A DNA stretch of 7,333 nt from Thermomonas sp. (GTDB taxonomy: Bacteria > Pseudomonadota > Gammaproteobacteria > Xanthomonadales > Xanthomonadaceae). Shown here one piece after another: positions 1 through 6,901 of the stretch; position 1 is the stretch's first letter, and every line of letters starts with the position of its first letter. The DNA is taken from contig JANJSW010000285.1 of NCBI GenBank assembly GCA_024711415.1, positions 1 through 7,333 on the forward strand. The letters are read 5' to 3'. The position numbers and the translations under genes are program-made. Under the pieces are notes generated by a model. It did not search any database. It was not told the origin of the DNA and worked only from the letters and a program-made list of their open reading frames with translations.

Positions 1-497
1 TGCAGGGCTGGATCGACCAGGACCGCAAGCACACCGCGCTGAAGGCGCTGCAGGGCATGGTCTGGCAGGCCGGCTATCGCGAAGGCGACTTCACCGCGCC
101 GCTGTACCCCGACGTCGCCCCGGCGCTGCGCGCCTGGCACGCGGCGGGCCACACGCTGGCGGTGTATTCGTCCGGCTCGGTGCCGGCGCAGAAGCTGCTG
201 TTCGCGCATACCGATGCCGGCGACCTGACGCCGCTGTTCGAAGGCTTCTTCGATACCGAAGTGGGCGGCAAGCGCGAGGCCGCGAGCTATCGCGTCATCG
301 CCGCGCGGCTCGAAACAGCACCGGGCGAGATCCTGTTCCTGTCCGACGTGGTCGCCGAGCTCGATGCCGCGCGCGAGGCCGGGCTGCGCACCGTGCTGCT
401 GGACCGTCGCGAGGACTACCCGCAGCCGCGCACCGGCGATGCCGCCAACGGGCATGCCCGAGCGGAATCGTTCGCCGACATCGACGCCGCTGCTTGA
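1..497 (+). CDS. mtnC: Enolase-phosphatase E1 (methionine salvage), 5' end cut by window edge
   Basis: MtnC is a cytosolic HAD-superfamily enzyme of the methionine salvage pathway. It enolises 2,3-diketo-5-methylthiopentyl-1-phosphate and then removes the phosphate, giving the substrate of acireductone dioxygenase. The reading frame is open from base 3, and the first visible residues ([18 protein letters not shown]) are the conserved internal MtnC segment, so the start lies left of the window. About 164 residues are visible of a usual length near 230. HAD motif II is YSSGS (165-179), the motif III lysine is in GGK (264-272) and motif IV is SDVVAELD (342-365). The N-terminal motif I with the nucleophilic aspartate is outside the window. 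The gene ends in three alanine codons and a TGA that overlaps the TTG start of the next gene. Family assignment is firm; activity rests on the unseen N-terminus being normal. Confidence 0.93.
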   Translation, partial: QGWIDQDRKHTALKALQGMVWQAGYREGDFTAPLYPDVAPALRAWHAAGHTLAVYSSGSVPAQKLLFAHTDAGDLTPLFEGFFDTEVGGKREAASYRVIAARLETAPGEILFLSDVVAELDAAREAGLRTVLLDRREDYPQPRTGDAANGHARAESFADIDAAA

Positions 498-1369
498 ACC
501 CGCAGGCGCCCGACCGCCGCGCCACCGGCTGCGGCCTGCTGGCAATCCTGCTGTGGGCATCGCTGGCGCTGCTGACCACGCTGACCGCCGGGCTGCCGCC
601 GTTCCAGGTGCTGGCCACCGGTTTCGGCGTGGCCGGCCTGCTCGGCCTTGCCCACGCGGCTGCGCGCGGCCGGGCCGGCTGGCGCGCGCTGCGGCAGCCG
701 CCGGCGGCACTGGCGCTGACCACCACTGCCCTGTTCGGCTACCACGCGCTCTATTTCATCGCGCTCAAGCGCGCGCCCGCACTGGAAGCCAACCTGCTGA
801 ACTACCTGTGGCCTCTGCTGATCGTGCTGTTCGCCGGCTTCCTGCCCGGCGTGCGCGTGCGCGGCGGCCAATGGTTCGGCACCCTGCTGGGGCTGGCGGC
901 GGCGGTGGTGCTGGTCACCCGCGGCAGCGCCGTCAGCATCCGCGCCGATTACCTGCCCGGCTACGCCGCGGCGCTGGGTGCGGCGGTCATCTGGGCGGCG
1001 TATTCGGTCCTCAACCGCCGCCATGCGGATGTCCCCAGTGCAGCCATCGCCCTGCCCTGCGTGCTGGTGGCCTTGCTCGGCGCGGCGGCGCACGCGGCAT
1101 TCGAGACCACCGTCCAGCCCGAGCCGGGCCAGTGGCTGGCACTGCTGGGCATGGGCATCGGGCCGGTAGGCGCCGCGTTCCTCCTGTGGGACATCGGCAC
1201 CAAGCGCGGCGACATCGCCCTGCTCGGCAGCCTGTCCTACCTCGCGCCGCTGCTGTCCACGCTGCTGCTGGTCATTGCCGGCCAGGCGCAGCCGCACGTA
1301 TCGCAAGCCGTCGCCATCGCGCTGCTGCTGCTCGGCGCGTGGCTGAGCGTGCGCAAACCCGCGCACTGA
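494..1369 (+). CDS. EamA/DMT-family inner-membrane exporter, YddG-like
   Basis: This is a 291-residue, very hydrophobic protein with about ten predicted helices in two similar halves (roughly residues 10-130 and 145-285), the layout of EamA drug/metabolite transporters. The first helix ([10 protein letters not shown]) and the segment [15 protein letters not shown] resemble the aromatic amino acid exporter YddG and its relatives, so export of an amino acid or similar small metabolite is likely, but the substrate cannot be read from sequence. The start is TTG at 494, inside the mtnC stop (shared bases TTGA, 494-497). No convincing Shine-Dalgarno sequence precedes it, which fits translational coupling to mtnC. 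No ATG in this frame lies early enough to keep the first helix. The pairing suggests, but does not prove, a link to methionine salvage intermediates or methionine export. Family confidence is high; the TTG start is less certain. Confidence 0.88.
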   Translation: MNPQAPDRRATGCGLLAILLWASLALLTTLTAGLPPFQVLATGFGVAGLLGLAHAAARGRAGWRALRQPPAALALTTTALFGYHALYFIALKRAPALEANLLNYLWPLLIVLFAGFLPGVRVRGGQWFGTLLGLAAAVVLVTRGSAVSIRADYLPGYAAALGAAVIWAAYSVLNRRHADVPSAAIALPCVLVALLGAAAHAAFETTVQPEPGQWLALLGMGIGPVGAAFLLWDIGTKRGDIALLGSLSYLAPLLSTLLLVIAGQAQPHVSQAVAIALLLLGAWLSVRKPAH

Positions 1370-1372
1370 CAA

Positions 1373-1388
1373 CCCAGGCCCGCCTGGG
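1373..1388 (+). terminator. GC hairpin after the mtnC-exporter pair, possible terminator
   Basis: A perfect inverted repeat CCCAGG / CCTGGG (1373-1378 and 1383-1388) with a CCCG loop begins 4 bp after the exporter stop codon. No T-run follows, so it is not a canonical intrinsic terminator; it could be a weak terminator, an mRNA 3'-end stabiliser or chance. The rest of the 98-bp convergent gap (1370-1467) holds a further weak 5-bp hairpin (1427-1431 with 1441-1445) and an 8-bp palindrome GCCCGGGC at 1457-1464, next to the end of the phosphoesterase gene. Confidence 0.3.
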
Positions 1389-1467
1389 CAAGCGGGGATC
1401 TGCTGCTCGGGCGACCCGCACCATCAGCGCCCCTGCTGCTGGCGCACCGATGTCTCGCCCGGGCAAG

Positions 1468-2871
1468 TCAGGGGCGGGGCTGAAGCGTCTGCTGCGGCCG
1501 CGGGGGCTGGTACTCCAGCAACGAGTAGCTGGTACTGGCGGTCACCTCGCCACGCCAGCGGTCGAAGGCGCGCACGTCGATGCGATGTTCGCCCGCGGCG
1601 AGCTTGGTCGGCAGCGCGGCGCGCCACAGGTGCGCGGATACCTCGGCTTCCGGCGAGCGGTCGTAGCCTCGCAGCGAAGTGGCTTCGTCGTCGCGCCGGT
1701 TCTCAGCCATCAACCGCGGATCCGGCTGCAGTACTTTCTTCATCGGCATCCAGTCGCCGCCATCGACGCGGAACTCGACGCGGGTGTGTTCATCGCCCAT
1801 GTAGACGTTGGCGAACACGCCCCAGGCCGGATAGGCGCCGCGCCGCAGCACCTTGGGCGCGTGCAGGCCGATCTGGCTGTCCGCGGCATCGCGGGCCGCG
1901 TGCCATGCCAGCGCGTAGTCGCCGGCGGCCTTCACGGTCAGCAGCGCATAGCCATTGGGCGTGCCGTCGGACATGGTGGCGTCGGGGATGCCGTCGGCGT
2001 CCCGGGCGCCGGCCCAGTACGAACCGCAGGCAGCGCCGAGGTTGAATTCGTGCAGCGGCTTCGCCCCCATCCAGCCGTCGGCGGCGGCGTGATAGTAGTG
2101 GCGCTGGCTGTGGTTGTGCGCGCTCAGCACCAGCACGTGCGGGAACGGCGCCAGCAGGGCGAACAGGCGATGGCGGTCGGCGTCGCGGAAGCTGTCCTTG
2201 GCGGCATCCTCGAACAGCGGGATGTGCATCGCCAGCACCAGCAGGCGATCGCGCGGCAGGGTCGGCAGCCAGCGTTCGAGGAAGGCGAACTGGTCTTCGC
2301 GGAAGCCGCCGATGTAGGCCGGCTTCTGGCCGGGCCGGTAGATCACGTCATCCAGCACGACGATGTTGGCCAGCGCGGTCTGGCGGGCAAAGGTGTCCGG
2401 GCCGATGCGCTGGTGGAACAGGCTCAGCGACGCCTCGTCGCTGGTCGTACCCGGATCCACGTCGTGGTTGCCGGGGGCATGCAGCCACGGCACGCCCAGC
2501 GATTCGGTGATCTTCTTCACCGCCGGCAGCAGCGCCGGCACGTCGTCGACCAGATCGCCCAGGGTCACGCCCAGACGCGCCCCGTGCCGGCCCTGCAGCG
2601 GCTGCACGATGTCGCGGCGGAAGTAGTCCACATCATCGTTGGACTTCACCTGCGGGTCGCCGAATACCAGCACCTGCGCGGAATCGCCGGCCAGGGTGCG
2701 CGGCGCGCGCCGGTAGTCGATGCAGCCCGGCGTGCCGGCGCGCTCGCCACGCGGCAGCGGCAACGGCGCCTCCACGCTGACCGGCACGCAGGCCGCCACG
2801 TCGGTGGACGCTTGCGCAGCAAGGGGTAGCAGCAGGGGGAACAGCAGGCCAAGCAGGAGATGGATGCGCAT
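1468..2871 (-). CDS. Exported calcineurin-like metallophosphoesterase with MetallophosC-type C-terminal domain
   Basis: A 467-residue protein with a Sec signal peptide (MRIHLLLGLLFPLLLPLAAQA, likely cut near residue 21), so it should act in the periplasm or outside the cell. The metallophosphoesterase core spans roughly residues 66-275: GDPQ (71-74), GDLVDD (105-110), GNHD (134-137), MHIP with the metal histidine (215-218) and AHNH (251-254). The stretch SYWAGARDADGIPDATM followed by DGTPNGY (about 284-308) and a beta-rich tail (about 350-450) match the MetallophosC domain found in large bacterial calcineurin-like proteins. Substrate is unknown; phosphodiester or phosphomonoester hydrolysis is the safest statement. 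Two core positions differ from the commonest motifs: DxQ rather than DxH in the first block, and A rather than G before the last HxH. I chose the ATG at 2871, which starts directly at the signal peptide and sits 6 nt after a CATAAT -10 box; a GTG at 2898 would add nine residues before the signal peptide. Confidence 0.86.
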   Translation of the reverse strand: MRIHLLLGLLFPLLLPLAAQASTDVAACVPVSVEAPLPLPRGERAGTPGCIDYRRAPRTLAGDSAQVLVFGDPQVKSNDDVDYFRRDIVQPLQGRHGARLGVTLGDLVDDVPALLPAVKKITESLGVPWLHAPGNHDVDPGTTSDEASLSLFHQRIGPDTFARQTALANIVVLDDVIYRPGQKPAYIGGFREDQFAFLERWLPTLPRDRLLVLAMHIPLFEDAAKDSFRDADRHRLFALLAPFPHVLVLSAHNHSQRHYYHAAADGWMGAKPLHEFNLGAACGSYWAGARDADGIPDATMSDGTPNGYALLTVKAAGDYALAWHAARDAADSQIGLHAPKVLRRGAYPAWGVFANVYMGDEHTRVEFRVDGGDWMPMKKVLQPDPRLMAENRRDDEATSLRGYDRSPEAEVSAHLWRAALPTKLAAGEHRIDVRAFDRWRGEVTASTSYSLLEYQPPRPQQTLQPRP

Positions 2872-2877
2872 CCGCCG

Positions 2878-2906
2878 ATTATGCAATGCGCGGCGCACGC
2901 GGGCTG
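2878..2906 (-). promoter_or_regulatory. Predicted promoter of the phosphoesterase gene (leaderless arrangement)
   Basis: On the minus strand a -10-like hexamer CATAAT (plus 2883 down to 2878; five of six match TATAAT) lies exactly 6 nt before the ATG at 2871. Transcription would begin at or next to the A of the start codon, giving an mRNA without a 5' leader. The -35 region at 17-bp spacing (about 2906-2901, CAGCCC) is poor, so activity may need an activator or rely on the -10 alone. No Shine-Dalgarno sequence stands before the ATG, in keeping with a leaderless message. Confidence 0.45.
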
Positions 2907-2922
2907 CTCTAGAATCCCCGCC
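2887..2922 (+). promoter_or_regulatory. Predicted promoter of the diguanylate cyclase gene (leaderless arrangement)
   Basis: A -10-like hexamer TAGAAT (2910-2915; five of six match TATAAT) is followed by 7 nt and then the ATG at 2923, so the first purine at normal start distance is the A of that ATG. No good -35 is seen at 16-18 bp spacing (about 2887-2892). This promoter and the one for the phosphoesterase occupy the same 51-bp gap and overlap in their upstream parts, so polymerase binding to one probably hinders the other. Confidence 0.45.
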
Positions 2923-2930
2923 ATGGGGAT
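2914..2930. repeat. Inverted repeat over the cyclase start, possible operator or 5' hairpin
   Basis: ATCCCC (2914-2919) and GGGGAT (2925-2930) form a perfect 6-bp inverted repeat with a 5-nt spacer, GCCAT. It covers the last two bases of the predicted -10 box, the predicted transcription start and the ATG at 2923. It is the right size for a dimeric repressor half-site pair, but could be chance in GC-rich DNA. Confidence 0.3.
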
Positions 2931-4773
2931 GGGAGCACTACGGGGCATGCAGGCACGATGGCGGCTGGCCGGCTGTTGGCTGGTGCTGGCCGCCTGCCTG
3001 TGCATGCTGCCGGCGGCCGCCAGCGACCCCACGCTGCGCCTGGGCGCCGGCGAGTCCAGCTTCCCGCTGGCCGGAGCGATGCACTACTGGCACGACGCGT
3101 CGGCCGAGGCCACGCCTGACCAGGCCTTTGCCCGGGCCCATGCCGGCGGGTTCGCGCCGCTGCCCGACGGCAACCCGGCCTTCGGCTTCCAGACCGGCGC
3201 CTACTGGTTCCACCTGCCGGTGGAGAACCTGCAGCGGGACGAGCCGCTATGGGTCCTGGTGCAGGAATACGCGCTGAGCGACAAGCTCGACGTGTACCTG
3301 CGCCACCCCGACGGCCACGTGGAGCACACTGCCGGCGGCGACCACGTGCCGTTCGCCGACCGCTTCATCCGCTACCGCCACCCCAACTTCCGCCTCGACC
3401 TTCCAGCCGGACAGCGCATGGAGCTGCTGTTGCGCGTGCAGAGCGAAAGCTCGATGCAGGTACCGCTGGCGCTGTACACGCCCAAGGCGTTCGCCGAGCT
3501 GCTGCGGGACGCGCAGTTCTCCAACGGCTTGTACTACGGCATCGTGCTGGCGTTGCTCTGCTACAACCTGGTGCTGTGGCTGATGCTGCGCGATGCCAGT
3601 TATTTCTGGTACCTGCTGCATACCGGCGCGTTCGGGCTGGTGCTGTTCACCCTCAACGGCTACGGCTTCGAGTACCTGTGGCCGACGTCGGCCTGGCTGG
3701 CCGACGCCTCGATCCCGCTGTCGATCTGCCTGGCCCTGATCGGCATGCAGCTGTTCGCGCGCAGCTTCCTGGAACTGCGCACGCGCTGGCCGGTCGGCGA
3801 CAAGGTCTGCCTGGGCGTGGTGGCGTTCTTCGCCATGCTGGGCGTGGCGGCGACCTGGCTGCCCTACAGCATCGCCACCCCGATCGCCTCGCGCGCGGTG
3901 CTGCTGGGGGTGGTCTGGATCATCATCGCCACCGTGGTGATGCTGCGCCGCGGCTACCTGCCGGCGCGGCTGTTCCTGCTGGCCTGGTCGCTGTTCCTCA
4001 GCGGCACGGCGGCGTTCACCCTGCTCGCCTTCGGCGTGCTGCCGCAGAACTTCTGGACCCAGAACGGCGTCCAGATCGGCTCCGCGCTGGAGCTGCTGCT
4101 GCTCTCGCTGGCGCTGGGCAGGCGCTACGCCAGCCTGCGCGAGGAAAACATCCGCATCGTGCAGGAAACCAACGAAAAGCTGGAGCGCGGCCTGATCGAC
4201 CGCACCCGCGAACTGCGCACGACCATGGCCAAGCTGGGCGAAGCCAACGTCAAGCTGCAGGAATACAGCCGCCGCGACCCGCTCACCGGCACCTACAACC
4301 GCCGCCATTTCCGCGAAGCATTCGCGCAGATGCTGGAATCGCGCAAGGGCAGCGGCCGCCAGATCGCCCTGCTGCTGCTGGACCTGGACTTCTTCAAGCG
4401 GATCAACGACAGCCACGGCCATCCGGCCGGCGACAGCTGCCTGGTCGAGGCGGCGCGCCGGATCGAAGAGGTCGCGGCGCAGCGCGGCGGGCTGGTGGCC
4501 CGCTTCGGCGGCGAGGAGTTCGTGGTGGCGCTGGCCTGCCGCGATGCCCAGGACGCCCTGCAGGTGGCCGAAGCGATCCGCCTGCGCATCCAGCAGGAAC
4601 CCGTGCGCCATGAGGCGCTGGCCATCCGCCTGAGCGTGAGCATCGGCATCCACACGGTGTCCAGCGATCGTGGCAGCAGCGCGGAGGAAATCATCCGCAT
4701 CGCCGACGAGGCCCTGTACCGCGCCAAGGACGACGGCCGCAACTGCGTGCGGCATTCGCTCACCACCGCCTGA
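2923..4773 (+). CDS. Membrane diguanylate cyclase: 7TMR-DISM sensor with GGDEF output
   Basis: This enzyme should make c-di-GMP from two GTP on the cytoplasmic side, controlled by a periplasmic sensor. Numbered from the ATG at 2923 (616 residues): signal peptide 1-34 (ending LPAAAS); 7TMR-DISMED2-type periplasmic domain about 40-190, including TGAYWFHLPVEN; 7TM-DISM membrane block about 202-402, opening with GLYYGIVLALLCYNLVLW and containing NGYGFEYLWP; coiled coil about 406-450; GGDEF domain about 451-611. In the GGDEF domain I see DPLTGTYNRRHF (from 452), DLDFFKRIND with the metal aspartate at 489, GH..GD, and an intact GGEEF at 529-533. The I-site position reads QRGG (520-523) instead of RxxD, so classical product inhibition is probably absent. 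No EAL or HD-GYP domain is attached. The start is uncertain: 2923 fits a leaderless message, while 2947 has GGGAG 11 nt upstream and also leaves a full signal peptide. The ATG at 2860 would run over both promoters and is unlikely. Confidence 0.92.
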   Translation: MGMGALRGMQARWRLAGCWLVLAACLCMLPAAASDPTLRLGAGESSFPLAGAMHYWHDASAEATPDQAFARAHAGGFAPLPDGNPAFGFQTGAYWFHLPVENLQRDEPLWVLVQEYALSDKLDVYLRHPDGHVEHTAGGDHVPFADRFIRYRHPNFRLDLPAGQRMELLLRVQSESSMQVPLALYTPKAFAELLRDAQFSNGLYYGIVLALLCYNLVLWLMLRDASYFWYLLHTGAFGLVLFTLNGYGFEYLWPTSAWLADASIPLSICLALIGMQLFARSFLELRTRWPVGDKVCLGVVAFFAMLGVAATWLPYSIATPIASRAVLLGVVWIIIATVVMLRRGYLPARLFLLAWSLFLSGTAAFTLLAFGVLPQNFWTQNGVQIGSALELLLLSLALGRRYASLREENIRIVQETNEKLERGLIDRTRELRTTMAKLGEANVKLQEYSRRDPLTGTYNRRHFREAFAQMLESRKGSGRQIALLLLDLDFFKRINDSHGHPAGDSCLVEAARRIEEVAAQRGGLVARFGGEEFVVALACRDAQDALQVAEAIRLRIQQEPVRHEALAIRLSVSIGIHTVSSDRGSSAEEIIRIADEALYRAKDDGRNCVRHSLTTA

Positions 4774-4781
4774 GCCGGTGG

Positions 4782-4795
4782 CCGGTCCGGACCGG
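4782..4795. terminator. Perfect 14-bp palindrome in the convergent gap, possible two-way terminator
   Basis: CCGGTCCGGACCGG is self-complementary over all 14 bases and can fold as a 5-bp stem with a CCGG loop on either strand. It lies in the 24-bp gap between the TGA of the cyclase (4771-4773) and the TGA of hisIE (4798-4800). Its position suits termination of both convergent transcripts, but no T-run follows on either side, so any termination would be non-canonical or Rho-assisted. Confidence 0.4.
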
Positions 4796-4797
4796 GA

Positions 4798-5406
4798 TCA
4801 GCCGCGCCTTGCCGCCAACACGCGCCTGGCATCCTCCAGCGACAACCCGCGCGCGCGCAGCAGCACCGTGAGGTGGTACAGCAGGTCGGCGGCTTCGCCC
4901 AGCAGCGCGTCCTCGTCCTGCGCCACCGCCGCCAGCGCGGTTTCCACGCCCTCCTCGCCCACCTTCTGGGCGATGCGGCGCACGCCGGACTCGAACAGCT
5001 TGGTGGTATAGCTGCCCTGCGGCCGCTCGCGCTCGCGCTGGCCAATCAGCGCATCGAGCTCGGCCAGTCCGTCCGCGGGCGCGGCCGGGAAGCAGCTGGC
5101 GCGCTGCAGGTGGCAGGTCGGACCGTGCGGATGCGCCTGCACCAGCAGGGTGTCGGCATCGCAGTCGGCCTCGATGGATACAAGTTCCAGCACATGGCCG
5201 GACGCCTCACCCTTGGTCCACAGCCGGCCCTTGCTGCGACTGAAGAACGTGACCTTGCCGCTGGCCAGGGTGACACTTAACGCTTCCCGGTCCATGTAGC
5301 CCAGCATCAGCACGCGCAGCGTGGCGGCGTCCTGCACGATGGCCGGCAGCAGGCCAACCTGCTTGTCCCATGCCAGTGCGTCGATGTCGAATGTCGTCGT
5401 GCTCAT
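4798..5406 (-). CDS. hisIE: Bifunctional phosphoribosyl-AMP cyclohydrolase / phosphoribosyl-ATP pyrophosphohydrolase
   Basis: A 202-residue fused cytosolic enzyme for the second and third steps of histidine synthesis: PR-ATP is cut to PR-AMP by the C-terminal HisE domain, then the adenine ring of PR-AMP is opened by the N-terminal HisI domain. HisI covers about residues 12-108. It has [28 protein letters not shown], the acidic metal cluster DCDAD (81-85), and cysteines 82, 98 and 105 spaced 16 and 7 apart as in known zinc-binding HisI enzymes. HisE covers about 114-202, with [27 protein letters not shown] and EAADLLYHL. The start is ATG at 5406, preceded by GAGG (5414-5417) at 7 nt and overlapping the hisF stop as ATGA; the open frame upstream of it is coding sequence of hisF read in another frame. 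It is the last gene of the operon here. Confidence 0.97.
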   Translation of the reverse strand: MSTTTFDIDALAWDKQVGLLPAIVQDAATLRVLMLGYMDREALSVTLASGKVTFFSRSKGRLWTKGEASGHVLELVSIEADCDADTLLVQAHPHGPTCHLQRASCFPAAPADGLAELDALIGQRERERPQGSYTTKLFESGVRRIAQKVGEEGVETALAAVAQDEDALLGEAADLLYHLTVLLRARGLSLEDARRVLAARRG

Positions 5407-6173
5407 GGCCGCACCTCGATGCCCTGCCCATGCAGGAATTGCTTGAGTTCCGGGATTGCGATCGCACCGGAGTGGAACACGCTGGCCGCCAGCGCGGCGT
5501 CCACGTCCGCCTCGACGAAGGCTTCGGCGAAGTGCGACATCGCGCCGGCGCCGCCCGATGCCACCAGCGGCAAGTGGCACACGGCGCGTGCCGCCCGCAG
5601 TTGCTCGATGTCATAACCGGCGCGCACGCCGTCGCTGCCCATGCAGTTCAGGACGATCTCGCCCGCGCCCAGCCGCTGCGCTTCGATGATCCAGTCCAGC
5701 GTCAGGCGGCCGGGGGCGCGCATCGCATCCGGGCTGCCGGTGTGGCTGCGCACCCGCCATTGCCCGTCGTCCTCGCGCACCGAATCGATGCCCACCACCA
5801 CGCACTGCACGCCGAACGCCTCGGCCAGTTCCGTGATCAGCGCAGGCCGCTCCAGCGCCGGCGTGTTGATGGAAATCTTGTCGGCGCCTGCGCGCAGCAC
5901 CGCGCGCGCATCCTCGACGCTGCGGATCCCGCCGGCCACGCAGAACGGGATATCGATGAGGCGGGCCACCCGCTCCACCCAGTCGCGAGCCACGCTGCGC
6001 CCTTCGGGGCTGGCGGCGATGTCGTAGAACACCAGCTCGTCGGCGCCGGCATCGCGGTAGCGCAGCGCCAAGTCGACGATGTCGCCCATGTCGACATGGT
6101 CTCGGAAGCGCACGCCCTTGACCACGCGGCCATCGCGCACGTCCAGGCACGGGATGATGCGGCGGCTCAGCAT
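5403..6173 (-). CDS. hisF: Imidazole glycerol-phosphate synthase, cyclase subunit
   Basis: HisF is the (beta/alpha)8 barrel subunit of IGP synthase. It uses ammonia from HisH to turn PRFAR into imidazole glycerol phosphate and AICAR, the latter feeding purine synthesis. It has 256 residues, normal for the family. The start [20 protein letters not shown] is the classic HisF N-terminus. The two catalytic aspartates fall at the canonical positions 11 (in CLDV) and 130 (in VVGID). Phosphate-binding loops are visible as VAGGIRS (79-85) and ASGGAG near residue 224. ATG at 6173 overlaps the hisA stop by 7 bases (ATGCTGA) and has GAGG at 6181-6184, again 7 nt away. Upstream in-frame codons up to 6323 lie inside hisA and have no HisF character. 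HisH is encoded two genes upstream in the same operon. Confidence 0.98.
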   Translation of the reverse strand: MLSRRIIPCLDVRDGRVVKGVRFRDHVDMGDIVDLALRYRDAGADELVFYDIAASPEGRSVARDWVERVARLIDIPFCVAGGIRSVEDARAVLRAGADKISINTPALERPALITELAEAFGVQCVVVGIDSVREDDGQWRVRSHTGSPDAMRAPGRLTLDWIIEAQRLGAGEIVLNCMGSDGVRAGYDIEQLRAARAVCHLPLVASGGAGAMSHFAEAFVEADVDAALAASVFHSGAIAIPELKQFLHGQGIEVRP

Positions 6174-6901
6174 GCCAGCGCCTCGCGGAGGTCGACACGG
6201 CCTTCCAGCAACGCCTTGCCCAGCACCGCACCGCTGCATCCCGCCGCGAGCGCGGCGCCGACATCTGCCACGTCGCGGATAACACCACTGGCCTGCACGC
6301 GCAGGTCGGGGTGGCGTTCGCACAGGCGCCGATACAGCTCGATGTTCGGCCCGGCCAGCATGCCGTCACGGGCGATGTCGGTGCACAACAGATGAACCAA
6401 CCCGGCATCGGCATGGCGCGCCAGCACCTCGTCGAGCGTCTCCTCCGCGACCTGCGTCCAGCCGTGCACCGGCAGGCGCCACGCCCCCGCCTCGTCCTGC
6501 CGGGCGTCCAGCGCGACGGTGATGCGGTCGCCACCGAAATCCGCCAGCCATTCCGCCACGGTGCCGGGCGCGCGCACCGCCAGCGAGCCGATCACCACCC
6601 GCGCGGCGCCGGCATCGAGCAGGGTCGCCAGATCCGCGCGCGAGCGCACCCCGCCGCCGGTCTGCACCCGCAAGCCGGTGCGAGCAACGATGTCGCGCAG
6701 CAGCGGCAGCAGGGTGTAGCCACCGGCTTTCGCCGCATCCAGATCGACCAAGTGCAGCCACGTTGCGCCAGCCTCCGCGTAGCGCACGGCGAATGCCAGC
6801 GGGTCGTCGCCGTAGCGCGTCTCGTCGGCGTAGTCGCCCTGGCGCAGCCGCACCACGCGGCCGCCGCGCACGTCGATGGCGGGATAGACGGTGAAGCTCA
6901 T
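6167..6901 (-). CDS. hisA: ProFAR isomerase (1-(5-phosphoribosyl)-5-[(5-phosphoribosylamino)methylideneamino]imidazole-4-carboxamide isomerase)
   Basis: HisA carries out the Amadori rearrangement of ProFAR to PRFAR, the substrate of HisF. It has 244 residues, the usual length, and is a (beta/alpha)8 barrel related to HisF by gene duplication. The N-terminus [19 protein letters not shown] carries the first catalytic aspartate (residue 10); the second is in ITVALDAR (residue 132). QTGGGVRS (80-87) and [14 protein letters not shown] (173-186) are the phosphate-binding loops. The bifunctional PriA of actinobacteria is unlikely, since this cluster is proteobacterial in type. ATG at 6901 overlaps the hisH stop as ATGA; the preceding Shine-Dalgarno (TGGAA) is weak, so coupling to hisH is likely. 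The frame extends upstream to 7042 inside hisH but encodes nothing HisA-like. Confidence 0.98.
   Translation of the reverse strand: MSFTVYPAIDVRGGRVVRLRQGDYADETRYGDDPLAFAVRYAEAGATWLHLVDLDAAKAGGYTLLPLLRDIVARTGLRVQTGGGVRSRADLATLLDAGAARVVIGSLAVRAPGTVAEWLADFGGDRITVALDARQDEAGAWRLPVHGWTQVAEETLDEVLARHADAGLVHLLCTDIARDGMLAGPNIELYRRLCERHPDLRVQASGVIRDVADVGAALAAGCSGAVLGKALLEGRVDLREALAC

Noticed and set aside
416..1372. A 318-codon minus-strand open frame opposite the exporter
   Set aside because: It is a Q/R/A/G-rich shadow of a convincing membrane protein, with no domain of its own.
1408..1461. CGGGCGA (1408-1414) and TCGCCCG (1455-1461) as a terminator stem
   Set aside because: The 40-nt loop and missing T-run make this an unlikely terminator; a 7-bp GC match at this distance is easily chance.
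364..2829. An 821-codon plus-strand open frame across the exporter and opposite the phosphoesterase
   Set aside because: Its translation is low-complexity, rich in R, A, G, P and H, with no domain. It shadows two well-supported genes and exists because high GC makes stops rare.
2860..2922. Upstream ATG (2860) as start of the cyclase
   Set aside because: It would overlap the phosphoesterase coding region and cover both predicted promoters, would put a poor 21-residue stretch before the signal peptide, and has AGGAG touching the ATG with no usable spacing.
2947..3000. Lipobox-like LAAC and LAGC in the cyclase signal peptide
   Set aside because: The cysteines sit within the hydrophobic stretch and are followed by more hydrophobic residues ending in LPAAAS, which looks like an ordinary signal peptidase I site.
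3247..4755. A 502-codon minus-strand open frame opposite the cyclase
   Set aside because: Its product is rich in Q, A, H and V with no recognisable motif; the plus strand encodes clear 7TM-DISM and GGDEF domains in the same place.
5407..5580. N-terminal extension of hisIE upstream of 5406
   Set aside because: The added residues are arginine/glycine-rich and unlike HisI; they are hisF codons read in another frame. The same reasoning excludes extensions of hisF (to 6323) and hisA (to 7042).
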